Below are positions 26,201-41,200 of a DNA stretch of 64,000 nt, in pieces (within the stretch, counting starts at the first letter, position 1; each line of letters opens with the position of its first letter). A model generated the notes under the pieces. That model was not told the origin of the DNA, did not search any database, and worked only from the letters and a program-made list of their open reading frames with translations. The position numbers and the translations under genes were made by a program. Origin of the DNA: Pogona vitticeps (Eukaryota; Chordata; Lepidosauria; Squamata; Agamidae); NCBI RefSeq assembly GCF_051106095.1, contig NC_135786.1:200939001-201003000 (forward strand). Direction: 5' to 3'.

Positions 26201-29200
26201 CCCCTCAGTAGTTGCTAACTACTTCACGTGAAAGTGGAGTATTCACATGATTGCATAGTGCATTAATCAACAAAGCCAACACTATAATAGTCTTTGGAGC
26301 CAGATACAGTCATCAATTTAAAGGTTTATGCAAAAGGATACTGAAGTTTGAAACCATTTTTCTTTGAAAACTGTTTTACATGTACAGAAACCTCCCCTTT
26401 TGCCCGTGGTAATGTTTTTGGTGAGACCCCAACCCCAGAACAGCTAAGGCGGCAAGAATCTTATAAGAACTTTCTTCGTTTTCAAGTGAGTATGTGCAGC
26501 AATGTAAAATGAAGATTTTTAAAAAAGAAAATGCAGTATACATGCATCTGTCTGTCTATCTCTGTCCATGGCTAAAGTCTTGTCATATAGCTCTGTGTGA
26601 GCAGCAGTGGTGTCATTACCAGCGGCAGATTGTTGCTAATTAAAGACTTCCTTTGGGGTGTTCAGAGTACACGCAACTTCAGCACTTTGTGTACAAATCA
26701 CTTGCACCCCAAAATTTTCTTTAATCAGCAGTGATTTGGCACTGGCAATGACATCATGATTGTACATGTGAAGCTGCACAGCAGGACTTCAGTCATTGTA
26801 GTTTCAAAAACTTCTACAAAGTGGTGCCTGCTCATAATTTTAAAAGAACATATATATTTTTTCATATAGTATCCTGTATACTAATAACATGTACCTTATA
26901 TGGTCCTTATATAACAGAATGCCACTGGACATTATAAAAAATGTTGTTTTTTAGTCGTTAAGTCATGTCCGACTCTTGACCCCATGGACCAGAACACGCC
27001 AAGCCCTCCTGTCTTCCATTGCCTCCCGGAGTTTGGTCAAATTCATGTTGGTAGCTTCAGTGACATACAAAAAATAGGATGCACAACAAGCAGGATATAA
27101 TTATTTAGGGTAGTAGAAATTCATTTGTTGTGAAATAGTGAAATGCAGTTTTATTCTCTTATTATTTTCACAAAGGTGGCGAATGTCAGCTTAGAGCTAC
27201 TGGACAAACTACTCTTAATTGTATAACAATTCAATTTGCACTTCTGGAAATACAAATTTGTATCGTCTGCTATAACTACATTTTCATATTGAATATTTGC
27301 TTCAGTAAGGAAATGTAATATGAGGCTGCTTGCAATATATTATTCAACCTTTCTGTATCTAGTACCTACTTATTCAGATTTATGTTTTTAACAAGAAGAG
27401 GTCTACAAAGGCTTTAGAAACAACAGTTGGCAACCTATATGAAGCATGGTGAGAGATGCATATAATACAACCTCATGGTAAATGGATAGTGTCAGGACAG
27501 ACTAGGTGTGCTTTGACATGGTGTTTTGTGATTGCAGAACACTTTCGCCCAGAAAAATTACCTACTATACATTAACAGTTATGGTGGGGATATTCTTAGT
27601 GATGTTCAGTGGATAAATAATTGGGTATTTTCTTTCCAGATAGAGGAGAAAAAGAAGAGAGAAGAAGAAGAGCGTGAAAGACAAAGGCTTGAAGAAGAAA
27701 GGGAGGAGAGAAGACTGGCCGAACAAAGGGCTAGGATACAGAGAGAGTATGAAGAAGAACTGGAAAGAAAGCGAAGGAAAGAAGAGGAGGTGTGACATCT
27801 AACTTGTGTAAATTAGATAGATGCCCTTCTTTGTGAAGAATGATGGGACTTTTCAGTTCTTTGATTTGTTAAAGAAAATATATTAGCATTGTGGTCATAA
27901 TATTAAAAGCTGTCTTTCTCAGTCATGCATATGGTAGTAACTGCTGACTGAGTCAATGGTGTTTATTTGTTAGTCACCACTGCTGCTTTGCTTTAGCCCG
28001 ATTAAAAGAAGGTGCACTTTTTCATTTATCTGAATGTAAGACTAAATTATTGTTGACAGAATGTATTCTTAAGTATATTGCCTTAATTTGTAGCCTTCTT
28101 TCATTTGTGCATATTCTGTTATATGTTAAGACATCCCTCCACGTGAGTGGGTTTTCATATTCTCTGTAATGTTCTGGAAGGCTTTGATAGTATCTGTCAA
28201 AACTTGAACTGGGGTCAAAACGTGTAAAAAAATTCACTTAGTTTTGCATCATTGCAACTTTATCTTTGTAGCAAAGATTAAAAAATGAAGAACTATATCG
28301 ATTAGCTGAAGAATGGAAAAAAGAGGCAGAGAAGAAAAAGATGGAGGAAGAAGAAAGGCAGGATAAACAGAACAGTGGAATAGAAAAACATACAATTATT
28401 GAAGAAGGAAAGGTAATCTTCAATAATCATTTCTTGAATACTGTCGTTCTTCAGCTGGATATAAGGATGGTTACTCATTCCTCCATTGTCCCCTGGCCTG
28501 TAACTGACCGAAGTAGATTGGGAAAGAGAGACTCCAGAGTAGGATTTTTTTTAATGGATGGGTAAAATGTGCCTTGCAGCCAAGGTCTAAACCTGTGACT
28601 TTATTTGAAATTACAATTGCAAGTCACATTTTAGTGATGTGAAGAAACCACAAACATTCTGTAGGGCTTATTAGAAAGCTCTGAAAACTCAGGTGACTGG
28701 ATTTTTAAAAAGACAATATTAATAGTAAAAATGTACCTTTTAAAGATAAAATTAGTAGAATTCCAGTATAAATGTTCATGAGTTTATGCTGAAGAACTGA
28801 CTCTGTAAAATATTATGTTACTGTTTAGGTAACTTATGTTAAATTTGGTTTAAATATTAGCTTGGCATGCTAGCCAAATGGCTACTGAAAATTTAAATGT
28901 TAGAATCTGTCTCTTTCTCCCACTTCTGTTTGGTCTGATTTTAGGAAATGTTTACTAAAATGTTAAATTCATCTCCTTTTCTACCAAAAGTAGTGCTTTA
29001 ATAAGTAGTAGTGCTTTATTTTATTAAATACACAGTAAAAATTATAATAAAAAATTTACTGACTGATCAGTAAAAACTGATGAATTAGAAAGATGATTAG
29101 AAAAATAATTTTAAAAAAAGGAAAGCGTTTTTTCTAGAAATTTGCTTTCTGACCATTAATACAATATAACGCTGAACAGCTGTAAGGGGCTGAAAGAACA

Positions 29201-32200
29201 ACCATAGCTGGCTTTGATTTTGGAAATAAACAGCCCATCTGTGTACTTATAATACAGTGGTGCCCCACAAGACGATGTTAATTCGTTCTGTGAAAGTTGC
29301 TGTTTAGCAAAAACATTGTCTTGCGAAAAGCGTTTCCCCATTGGAATGCATTCGAATGCATTTGGGGACAAATCGTTACTGTTCTGCGAAAATCGCCCAT
29401 AGAGAACCCGTTTTGCGAAGCCGCCTATCACCTGTTTAAATTTCTGTATTGTGAAAATCGTCCCGAAAACACCCGTTTTGCGAAGCTGCTGATCAGCTGT
29501 TTAAATCGTCGTCTTGCGAAGCATTAGTTCTGGGGGGGAAAAACCGTCTTGCGAAGCACAGACCAAATTATCATCCAGTGAAAATCACCCACAGGAAACA
29601 CTGTTTTGCGGAGTGCAATGGCGATAGCAAAAACTCATCATCATGCGGATTCGTCATTTTGCGAGGTTATCGTCTAGCGGGGCACCACTATATAGTAATT
29701 TAAACTCATTTTTTAAAAAAGCCTTCCCTTGTGTATAAACTCTTTTTGCAATATTATTTTTTTTCAGCTCAAATGTGTTTTCTCCCCCCCCCCTCCGGTT
29801 TTTCAGATTTCAAGACAGCCTTCTCCTCTCATTCCATCCCTTCAGAACAAGTCATTAGTAAAAGAAGAAAGGCAACTTACAATGGCGAGCCGTACATCTT
29901 ATTATACACATGTATGTTTGCTTATTGTTCATCCATAATCCATGAATAGATTCTGGCACTGCTTTTTAACCTAAACAAGATTTTGTTGTGTCAAGATTGT
30001 TGTCTTGGGAATAGGGAGAGAAATATCCCAGTGTAGTTTATGTGCTTAGCTTGCAGGTCCATAATTGTCTCAAGTCTGCTTAGTTTTAGAGAAAATCTTG
30101 ACAATATCACACTTTAACTCTCCCTCTCTGTTGTGGTCCAATAGCTTTGCCCCCACACCTATCCAATGCTTGACGTTTAATTAAGAACAGGACTAGAAAT
30201 ATTGTTGTGATGAAGTCATTCCTTAGAATATGTGAAAATAAATCTTAGGAAGTAACAGTTTTCTTCTTTTGCTACTGATATGATTGTTTTTAGGCAAATT
30301 TCTGTTTTGATGTTTTACTAGGATCTTCCAAGAGTTCAGTCTCCTCCAGTTCCGGCTAGAAGAAATCAGCTCCGTGCATATGGTAAGAGATAGTCACAGC
30401 ATGAAATAATTGTTGTTGTTGTTTAGTCGTTGTGTCTGACTCTTCGTGACTCCATGGACCAAAGCACGCCAGGCCCTTCTGTCTTCCACTGCCTCCTGGA
30501 GTTTGGTCAAATTCTTATTGGTTGCTTCGATGACATAATACCTGACATGAAATAATACCTGACAACTTTAGCCATTCACCAGGCTGGAAAGATCTCAAGG
30601 ATGACTGGACGCAAGTATTATGTATCTTTCTATTTTTATTTTTTTAATGTTCAATTGCAGAAGAAAGAAAGAATGTAATAAGTGAACTATCAGAGATGAG
30701 GAAGCAACTCCGCAGTGAAGAACGGAGACTACAGGAACAGTTATTAAAAGTACATAGCGATGATGATAACATGTCAGCTAAAGGGTGAGCATTTGGGTCT
30801 GTACTAAGGCATTTGCTAAAGTACAGTGTTTCTTAAATGAGTAGCTTGAAATATATTTTAGTGGAGTTACAAATCCATGAAATGAAAACTTGATTGAAGG
30901 TGACATAAGGCATTTTTCCTCTGCTGCGTTGTTCTCTTAAGTTTATAGACTTTGTCGATAATGCCAATGGAATCTGATTCTAGTACCTTATGCATTCATT
31001 GAAGTAAAAGAAGATTGCACCCTAGATGAAAATTCAGAGAAATTTTGTTAGCTTTTTTTTTCTGGTGCAAGATAGCAGAGCTGGAAAAAAGCTTCTTGTT
31101 TCAACTAAAGATTCTAAAATTCCCTCCAGTCATGTTCATCTTGGAGGTCGGAATCTAAAAAGTAGATTTGCAAGAACTAGATAGGGATAGTGGAATTATG
31201 CCTTGGGTCAGGATACTCTGATTATAAAACAAGTGGACTCAGTTTGTTTACTGCCCATATGATGCAAAGGCCAATTTGAATCAGTCCAGTCACTTTTTGC
31301 TCCCAACATGGACTTTTTTCTTTGCTGCTTGAGGCCTCTACTTTTTTCAAGCTGTAATGCTTTGAACAGACTTTTCCCTACCTGATCATTTTTTCATTCT
31401 GTAGTACAGGGGTGGGCAATTAATTTCTATAGAGGGCCACATGAAAAATCTGATCTGTGTTCAGGGGCCGAACCAACTTTACTCAGGTAAAAAAAGGGGT
31501 AGCCCTGGTGATGTGAGTCAAATGAGTGTTCCTTTATGAGCAGAAACCTTCAAAGAGAACAGAATTTGTAAAGTTTTATAACTGTGGCATAATTGATACA
31601 AACTGCACATGGAAAACTACTTACCTCTGGTCAAAGTACTATAGTAGACTAGGAAGGACAGTTTATGACCTGAATTTCTTAAAATTAGTGTAGTTGTTAA
31701 ATTTGGCTTCTGCATCCCCTTGGTGAGTTGACTTCCTAATGCTCACAGGATATGGGCAATGATTTACTTCCTTTTAGTCCTGAAGTTCAGTTTGAATCAA
31801 ATGTTTTGCCAGCTCTCTAATTGTAAATTTCCAGATGCATTAGATTTTTAAAGTATCTGGTTGTTCTCAGCAGGAAGAAAGATAAACATTACAGGGATGT
31901 GTTTGAGATGGCCAGACTTCGTATGCAAGTTCCAGTCAGGCGACCATCCTCAAAAGATGTTGCTGATCCTATCAATGTACAAAATATCCGTGAATTTAAT
32001 GAACTCAAATACAAAGGTTAGACATTTCTCTTACTAATGAGAGGATGCAAAATGACTTGCAGTTTATTTCTTAGTTTTGTGGAGGGAGATTTTATTAAAT
32101 AAAGCTATATAGACCACTACGTGACATATTAATTATTAATTAATATTGCTGTGATTTTCTGAAAAATGCTATGATTCTGTCTTACAGAAAGGCCCAGTAA

Positions 32201-35200
32201 GATAGCTAATATTTTAAAAAGTGCTGAAGTGCCGTATTTACCTTTTCATGACCTTGAATTCTGATTCATGCTTTCTTTAAGCGATATGTGATTAATGTGC
32301 TATCTTTTAGACATATCTTGTACAGTATATATTTTTTTTGCCAATTCTAATATATTGACATTGGCACTGTCAAAATTGTTAATGGACAAAGTCATTAGGA
32401 TTATCATGTACCCTTTCTTGAAATCAGTGAAGAATAATTTAGTTTAGTCCACACAAGTAGGACAGGTAACAAAATGTCTTCTGGAGTGCTCTTGGCAGTC
32501 AGTGATCTGGGAACTCAGTGAGGCTATTCTGTTTCCCATCCTACATTATCTTCCTACAGAGTCATTCTCACCCAACAGCATTTTGTGTCCACTAATATTA
32601 AATGGTAATTGGGCAGTTCTTGCATGGGTGAAACTGTTTTTTCCTAGACTCAGAGAATTGAAATCAGTGTATAGAAACAAGACCTGTGACCAAATGTTGC
32701 AGGGCAGAGCGTAGTGGTTTGTCTACTTCATCCAGTCAAAAACCAGTCAATATTCCATGTCTACTCATCCATCCTCATTAGGCTGTTTGGGTGTTTTTCT
32801 CCATCAGAGGAGTTATGTTCATAAAGGTATTTTCTTTTTTCTAATACTATCTTTTAATTGTTGTAAGCTGCTTTGGGTCATTTTAAAGAGAAAGGTGGGT
32901 TAAAAATAGTTTAAATAAATAAATACTGCTGCAAATGTGTGGGTTCTTCAAGGTCTTCTGGTTTTGCGACCATATGTTCATGTGTTGCTCTTTTGTTTGC
33001 ATAAAGACTTGTGTTGTGTCAGACTTGGGGAAACATTAGAGTATGATGATGTGTTTTGCAGGGGCCATTCAAATACAGTGGTGCCTCGCTTAACGAGTGC
33101 ACCGTATAGCGATGTTTCCGTATAGCGATCCCTTTTTCGGGATCGCTATACGGAAACATACCCGATCTTCGCAATGGGGAAAACCCGCATTGCGAAGATC
33201 GGGTATTGCGGCGGCCATTTTGGAGCCGCCGAACAGCTGATCGGCGGTTCCAAAATGGCCGCCGGAAGCCCGGAAATGGCTGCCGGCAGCCGTTTTCGCG
33301 CCCTGCCCTCGCTTAGCGAAGGCGCGAAAATGGCTGCCGGCACCTGGAATCCTTGCTGAACGGGTAAGTAACAAAGGTATTGGAACACATTAAACAAAGT
33401 TTAATGCGTTCCAATACATTTCCCCTACCCGTTTAGCGATGATTCCGTATAGCGAGGGTTAATCCGGAACGGATTAACCTCGCTATACGGGGCACCACTG
33501 TATTTGAAATTGGAGTCAAATTTAAAATGGAATTGCTGAGTATACTGTCTACCCAGAGGAAGTGATGAATCTTACTCATCCAAAATCAAAATGTTGCTGG
33601 ACATTTCTCACAACTGTGCGCTCTAAAATCACTCTCTTGGCATTGCACTTACTCCTTATTTATATTTGTCTAATATTCTGAAAGCTTCCGTTTTTAAAAA
33701 TGCAGGTTCTTCATCCTAAGATTCTTCTGCAGAGAAACCTGTCATCCTTATATCTCTTCCATATAGTTCTTCAGTGTATTGTTTCCACCTTCTCTTTATT
33801 TTATCCTGGTCAGATAGTATGTTTTCCAGTTGATCTTCGTTCATCCCTAATTTAGGTTTAAATTTCGCTTTGATTTCTTAGATCTCTTGTTTTTCTATTC
33901 CTGCTGTTCTCTGCTGGTGAAACACAAATAAATCCTTTCAAATAGCAAGTGCACAGAGTCATTCTGTAAAAATGTGGCGTCATATTATCCAAACTGCTAT
34001 GGGTTTTTCCAGTTTTTTAAAAAAGGAATTTTTTTCATCCTAGCTACTGCTGTACTAAAAACAAAACTGATGAAGATTTTGACTGCTATTATGTATATAT
34101 TCTATGTAATAGATTCAGAAACAAGAGTAAACATGAGATCAATGTATCCTGATCCTCCCACTACTGATGACACTCTGGACATTCAACAGCAAGCTTTGCT
34201 AAGAGAACAGAAAAAGAAACTTGAAAAACTGAGGAGAAATGCTGAAGGTAACCTAAGGATGACTTCGTGAAAGCAGATGTGGCTTTATGGTCTGTCTTTC
34301 TAATATGGCTACAGTAGCCTTCAGTTGGTGTACACTTTGTGTTTACTTAGTTTGTGTTCACATTTGCATAAACCAAAAGTAATATCTGCTGCAAATACCG
34401 TGTTTCCCCAAAAATAAGACAGGGCGTTATATTAATTTTTGCTCCAAAAAACACATTAGGGCTTATTTTCAGGGGATGTTTTATTTTTATTTTTCATGTA
34501 CAGCAATCTACATTTACTTAAATACAGTCATGTCATCTTCTTCTGGTTGCTGCACATTTGTGGAGGGCTGGGTTTCACTTAAGTAGGGCTTATTTTTGTT
34601 TGAGCCACCCTGAGAGGTTATAGCAGTCCACATAATGAGGTATAAGCTCCTAAAGTAATATAAAAGGTTAAGAGATCACTTTGGGACCAGACTTAAATTC
34701 TTTTTCTACTTTAAAATACTTTTAAATATAAAGCAAGAATTAACAGGCTTAGAAGGCAGAGAAACAAACATACCATAGTAAACACATGGTTTTATGCAAG
34801 TTGAAAAAATTCCTGTCTGTCAGATCTTGTGTGAAGTGTCTGCTAAGTTGCCAGTTTTCTTTTCTCATGCAGTTTATATACTTTTCTATCAGTACATTAA
34901 TGGGTCCTGTAAATAGCATCTAGTGATCTTAACTGAGTGGCGGTATCAAGCACCTCTCTATTATTTTCTTACATTTTAGACCACAGTGATATACCAGTGG
35001 CATACATAAAGCAGGGATCCTGTCTGAAGTAACAGATGCTCTAAGCACACTTCAAGGGAAAGAATGCTGGCAACTTTGTTCAAAAATATCACTTTGAATC
35101 ATTGGCATTCAGAAGCGAGGCTATCCCTTGGCTGGCATCCAGTGTTTAGGGTTATGTGTCCAGCATAGGAGCACCCTTTATCTGTAGTTGCACATGTGTG

Positions 35201-38200
35201 GAGGTCAGAATACTCTAACTCACTGGTTCTTAGCCTTGGGTTACTCAGGAGTTTTGGACTGCAACTCCCAGAAGCCTTCACCACCAGCTGTCCTGATGGG
35301 TTTCTGGGAGTTGCAGTTCAAAAGCATCCGAGTAACAAAGGTTAAGAACCACTGCTCTAACTAACTGCACTGGCATGTCTTATGGCTCTTATCTAAGGGC
35401 TGATGCTTCATTCATAAATATCTGAAAGCTCAGAAGAATCTGGAACCTCCATCCAACTTTTTTATTTTTATAGTATGAAATCTAACATGGGGAAGCATTG
35501 AAAAAAATAAGCTCTCAAACTGCAGAATTAGAAAACAATGCAACATGCAACCTTTTGTATCATGTGTAATTTCTGGGTCAGGTTTTTAAATGGGAAAAAG
35601 AAGTATCGAGTGAAGGTATGGCATCAAGCTGTTGTTTGCTGTTAAACTTCGGCTGGAGGCTATATTTGATGTTTTATGGGTACCTGTAGGTAGCTTTTTA
35701 ATAACATACGCATGATGGTAGTTTGGGAGGTCAGCTTCTCAGTTAGAAAATGGCAGCATTGTTCTAATGGAGGAGCCACACTGGGTCGCTTGCATGTCTG
35801 CTTTTACATTTTAAGAGATGGGAATATACAAATAGCTCATATGATTTGGCTTTTAAGAAGGTCTGTTATGTTGCTACAAAGTTTTAATCCTCAAGAGACT
35901 GCTCAGTTGCAAAAAGAATGCATGCCATCCAATTTAGTTTACAAACGGTGAAGACGGACTGAATATGGGCTCAGTTTATTCTTTTGAATGTAAATATAAT
36001 ACATGGCTTCCTATAACTAGTGCTGCTTTTATATAATCACACAAAATAAAATTGGTTTAAATTGCATTTAGATGTGAGGAAGACACTGCATTCTCTTTTT
36101 ATTTTTGTCAGTTGGTCAATAAATCATTTAATATGGCACAGCAGTAATTGCTCAATATTGTCCACATTTTTCACCTTATTCTTTCTTTTCTAACAGTGTT
36201 TATCAGTTTTTATATAATTACGTGTTTTTTAGTAAAATGTGATTTTTTAGTAGAAATTGCTCGTGAAGTGATTGTAAATGTAGTTTTAATAAGAGTAAGA
36301 GCTGTTACTGACTTAATTTAAGTGTTATGTTTTGCTCTTATTCAGTTAATGTTCTTTGTTTTTGTTCTTTCCTTTGCTTGTTTTAGTTGCCTTAGATTTT
36401 GATGATCCTATGTCTGGCTTCAAATCAAGAGACAGAAGAATGGTAAGCAGACATACAACTGAATTCTTCATTTTCATTCCAGTGTGGATGATGCAACCTT
36501 AATGTGTAATCTGTATATGAAAAAACAGTTGCTTTTCTCCCCCCCTTCTTTAAACCCCTTCTCCCATAGTGTTGATCTTCTAGAGAGAATATATTCCCCC
36601 CCCCCCACGTTAGCTGCTCGCATGAAATTCTTCCCCACTTCACCTTCCAAAGTTAGGCATACTCCAATCCAAAGTAGGAAATCCACATGGATTGTATGTT
36701 ATGCTACTTTTGAAAGACTACTGAGAAATTCAGTTAACGCAGAATACAGCAGCTAGATTGGGACTGGTTCAAGAATTCACCTTAGCAATGTTAAAGGATC
36801 TCCATTGGCTCTATTTTTGTAGGTTATTGCTGTGTAACTTAAAAAGCTAATATGTGATATGTATAATTCAAGAAACCTTGTAAATATTTTTTAAAATGTA
36901 TAGTATCTGCACATGGGGAAAGCAAATCGTTTTCCTTCTAAAAATAGGATTCTTAAATATACCCTCATATGGTTAAAGTATTTTGAAAATATTTTGTGAG
37001 AACTGAAGTTTTGTATACTGTACATGTACTGTAGTTCAAAATAACCCAATTATTAGAAGATTCTAGCAGAGACATTTTGTACATGTCTTCCTCCAAATAG
37101 ATGGCATAAATGTGCTCCAGAGTAAATAAAACTACATTTGTAGAACAGAATGTGAGATGCAAAGTTAGTGCCATAATGAAGACCAGTACTTGAGCACAGA
37201 GAAAACTCCCTTCTGTATCTGCACTGCACCATTTTAATATTGTTTGGATTGGAGCAGGTGGGAAAGTGGTAGAGTCTCCTTCTGTTAAAAATATTAATAA
37301 AGTTTTGCAATTTTCACATCCTGTGTTTATTCATCTTCCTTTTGTGAAGATAAATTTTTATACAATTCAGTTTTCTGTTGCTTTTCTTTGATAGGTTAGG
37401 GATGACGAAGCAAATGAATTTTTGAAAACTTCGCTCTTGGAATCTGAGAGTGCTTTTATTGGTGAGTATATCTAATGTTGCACATTCAATGTTTAGTCTT
37501 ACTTTAGATAGACTAATATCAGGAATTGCTCGTTCTGTAAAAGATCCCGGTGCCAGTCCTAACGTGCAATGCTTTCCCAAGTTTTATGTGTGGCATCTTA
37601 TTCCAAACTAATGTGTATTGTGTGAAACATGTCTTCATACAGTATGTTCCTGAAAGGCTTAAGCTTTATAGAGAAGCCCATTAATCCACACATATGTAAG
37701 ATGCCTAGGTTTTAGTAGGTGCACTTATGTGTTTTCTTGAATTAAAAAAACTGTGATGGCACACGTTTTCATATATTAAATATGTTTATTTAAAATATTA
37801 TATAAAGTAAAATAAAATTGGACAGACGCATACTTAGTTAGTTAGTTCCTTTACAGCCTCTTTGTCCCATTCTCTGAGCCATATCACCTCCAGGGATGCC
37901 AACATTTTACCCAGGATTTGATGTCTCTGAACTGGTATTATTGATTATTTTGTGATACAAGATTTCATTTGCAACTACACACCTAAAGATTGAGTTTCTA
38001 TTCTGTTTTTCCAATCTTACTTTAGAGATCAAATACAGGCTTTTTATTTTTAAATTCCTAGGTACTGATGGTGAGACCTTTCTTACTTCAGAAGTACCCA
38101 TAACTCCACCACCACCTTTATCTGCAAGGGAAAGGAGGCGAGAGAGAGAAAAGGTAATAGTTGATGTTCAGTCTTGTTTAAATCAGTAATGGTATAAGTA

Positions 38201-41200
38201 AGTAGTCCCTTTCATTGTGCAGTGGGACATAGAAACAACTAAAATTGCTTGAATCAGGATACTTAGTATATATAATGCCTTTTAAAAATTCTGTCTTTGT
38301 GACAGTAGAATTGCAGGTAGTTAGAACAATGTGAGATGTTGAGACATCTCTAACTCAGAAAAATACAACTGCATTAAACCATAGTAAGAATCCTTTATCC
38401 ATCCCAGCACCAGGTCTTTGAAAAGAGGGCAAATGTGGATGCTTCAATACCAGTTGTAGTGACAAGATATTCTGTTGTTTTGTTGTTCATTATCAAAGTT
38501 ACATGCTCAGTGGTCCTCCAGGTGTTGTTGAGCTGCCTCTCTCATCATCCCTTAACTTTGGCAGTACTTGCTAGGGATAATGAGAGCTGTTCAGTGACAT
38601 CTATTGAGGCAAAAATTGCTCAACTCTGCTTTAAGAGTGTTTATTGTTAGCATGGGGGGTGGTGAAAGAGCTATCATTAAAAAAAACTCAGGCAGTTAAA
38701 TAGCTGCTTGATATGACAGCCATTGTGGGTGGGGGGAGGAGGGAGAGCAGAGAGACACATGAGTGTCCAACATTTTCATAAAATAGATTCATTTGTAGTG
38801 TTCATGTGCACGTTTCATTACCCTTTATAACTAGTTGTTTATATGGATGAAGATTTACTTTGTGTAAAGCTCCTGCTGGTATTTTATCATCTAATATGTA
38901 TGGTAACTATTAAATTCCTCACAATTCCTTGAATCTATAGGAAGGTGCTGCCCTTAGAGTGACTCCACTGCCACAGTCCGACAACAGCTCTTTACATTCC
39001 AACTCTAGTCTCAACATAGATCATCTGAAAGCCAAAAATGAGGAGCGGCTGCAAAGATTAAAGGAGTTACAAAGGAAGGCCATTAATTTAGGTATTTCCC
39101 TTTTCTGAATGTTAAAATGGGAGCAATTCACAAATGAAGAATTCAACCCATGTGTTCAGAGACTTTGAAGTTCCAGATGGGGTGGAAGAGTACAGCTAAT
39201 AAGTACAAAATGAGGGAACGTTGCTTAGGCAGCAATGTTTCCTTGTTGCCGTGCTTTTGGTGTGACACTGCTGTGTAACAAAATACCTGTATGGGATAAT
39301 TTCCAAGGAATTAGAAAGCTACTATTAACTCTAATGGCATTTTGCTTCATTTGGCCAGGCTAAAGAAGTGCAGTAAGAGACTGTGGACTGAAATTTACTG
39401 GGGTAGATGTGGAAGAGATTCTAAATTTCCTAGAGATTCTTCCCTGTGTGTTCATCAGCATTAAGACTAGAGGGAAAAGGTACAAAATGGAAGCCATTTA
39501 GGAGGTAGCAACATTTTATCAAGGCTTCCTTTAACAACAAACTATTTGGCTGTCATTTCCGTTTTACAATGGATGTTGGCTGTGTTTACCTCATGAACAG
39601 GTCCACAGCTCCTCTTACTCCTCCAAGGCCCTTTGGATTTTATGTACTGAAGATTGGATAGATCTTGATTAGATAGCATGACGCCAGATGGAGGGGCTTC
39701 TAAGTCATTTACTCCAACCCTCTGCTTCATGCAGGAAATCCACAGCTAGTCTCTCTTCAACAGATGACAGCCAAAATCTGTTTGAAAATTTCAGCAGTGT
39801 ATGTTGTCCCTATTGTTGCTGTCTTCCTGCGAACCCTTTAAAACTTTTCTACATCCTTTTTAAAGTGTGTTTCTCAAAATGTGACCAAGCAATCTGGGTT
39901 GGTTGGACTAGTGCAGAGTAAACTGAAACTAATGGTTTTTTTCAGTTCTGTTTCAACCTTAATTAAAATCTATTTGCGAAGGCTTTTATGGATGGGATCT
40001 AATTGTTGTAGTAGGTTTTTCAGTCTCCTTGGCCGTGTTCTGAAGGTTGTTCTTCTTAATGTTTCGTCAGTCTGTGTGGCTGGCATCTTCAGATGTGCTG
40101 TCCTCTGAAGATGCCGGCCACAGAGACTGGCGAAACGTTAGGAAGAACAACCTTCAGAACACGACCAAAGAGCCCGAAAAACCAACAACCATTAATAAAA
40201 ATCCCTTAGCCATTTCTTGCAGTTGCACCAAACTGCTGATTGAGGCAAAGTATGTGCTTGAATACAATCTCAAGATTCTTTTTACCTACACAGTTGTCAA
40301 GGTAGACAACTGTGCTGAGCACAGTTTGCCTGAATCCCATTGTGGAATCAGTGGGATTTAAATAAATGTTGACTCATCATTCAGAACTTGATTTAGCGCT
40401 TTCATTTTGCATCCAATTCTGCATTTTTTGCTGTTGCATTTTGCATTGTTCCAGAAATGTCTTGTTTTATCAAGGTAATTTTAATTATAGGCCTGTCCTT
40501 TGTTTCTGTTTGCAGTCCATCCTAGTATTGTGTAATCTTCCATTTTGATAAGGATTTCTTCCACCATTGACTAGAATCTTAATGACAATTTACTCCTGCG
40601 CAAGGGAAACTGTGTTAAGTCACAGCAGCAAATCATTGCTCATTAATGATGTGCTAGTTGCATTTTTGGGCAGAATCAGGCATGTGGTGAAGAATTAAGC
40701 TAGCACCTCATCCATGAGTAGCAATTTGTTGTTGAAACTTGCATGATTTTCCTTTTACATGTACAAAGTGCCAATAGGGTTCTGGCCCTTCAGTGGTACT
40801 GATGCTGATGGTATCACTTGCCATACAAAAGTGATTTTAAAACTAACAAAAATGTTTAAAACAACTTTCCCCCAAATATCCTGTATTCTTTCTCAATAGG
40901 TTAGCATTTTGCATCATCAAAATCTGGACTCATTTTTTACATTTATAAAAGGGAAGTTATAGTCAGGGTGAGTAACTGACCAAATATAGTTTCTGCTGTC
41001 TTTTAGATAGATAGATATAGATGTTTGAAGATGCCTTTTGAATACAGTTTGTCAAAGCAGCAAAATAAATAAATAAAAATGCTGTCACAGAGCAACTTAG
41101 GTGGCTGCATGGATATCTGTTTGCTGGCTGCTATTTATTTTTATTTATTTCATTTATTGAACTTGTATCCTGCCCATCTAGACAGTGTCTACTCTGGGCA

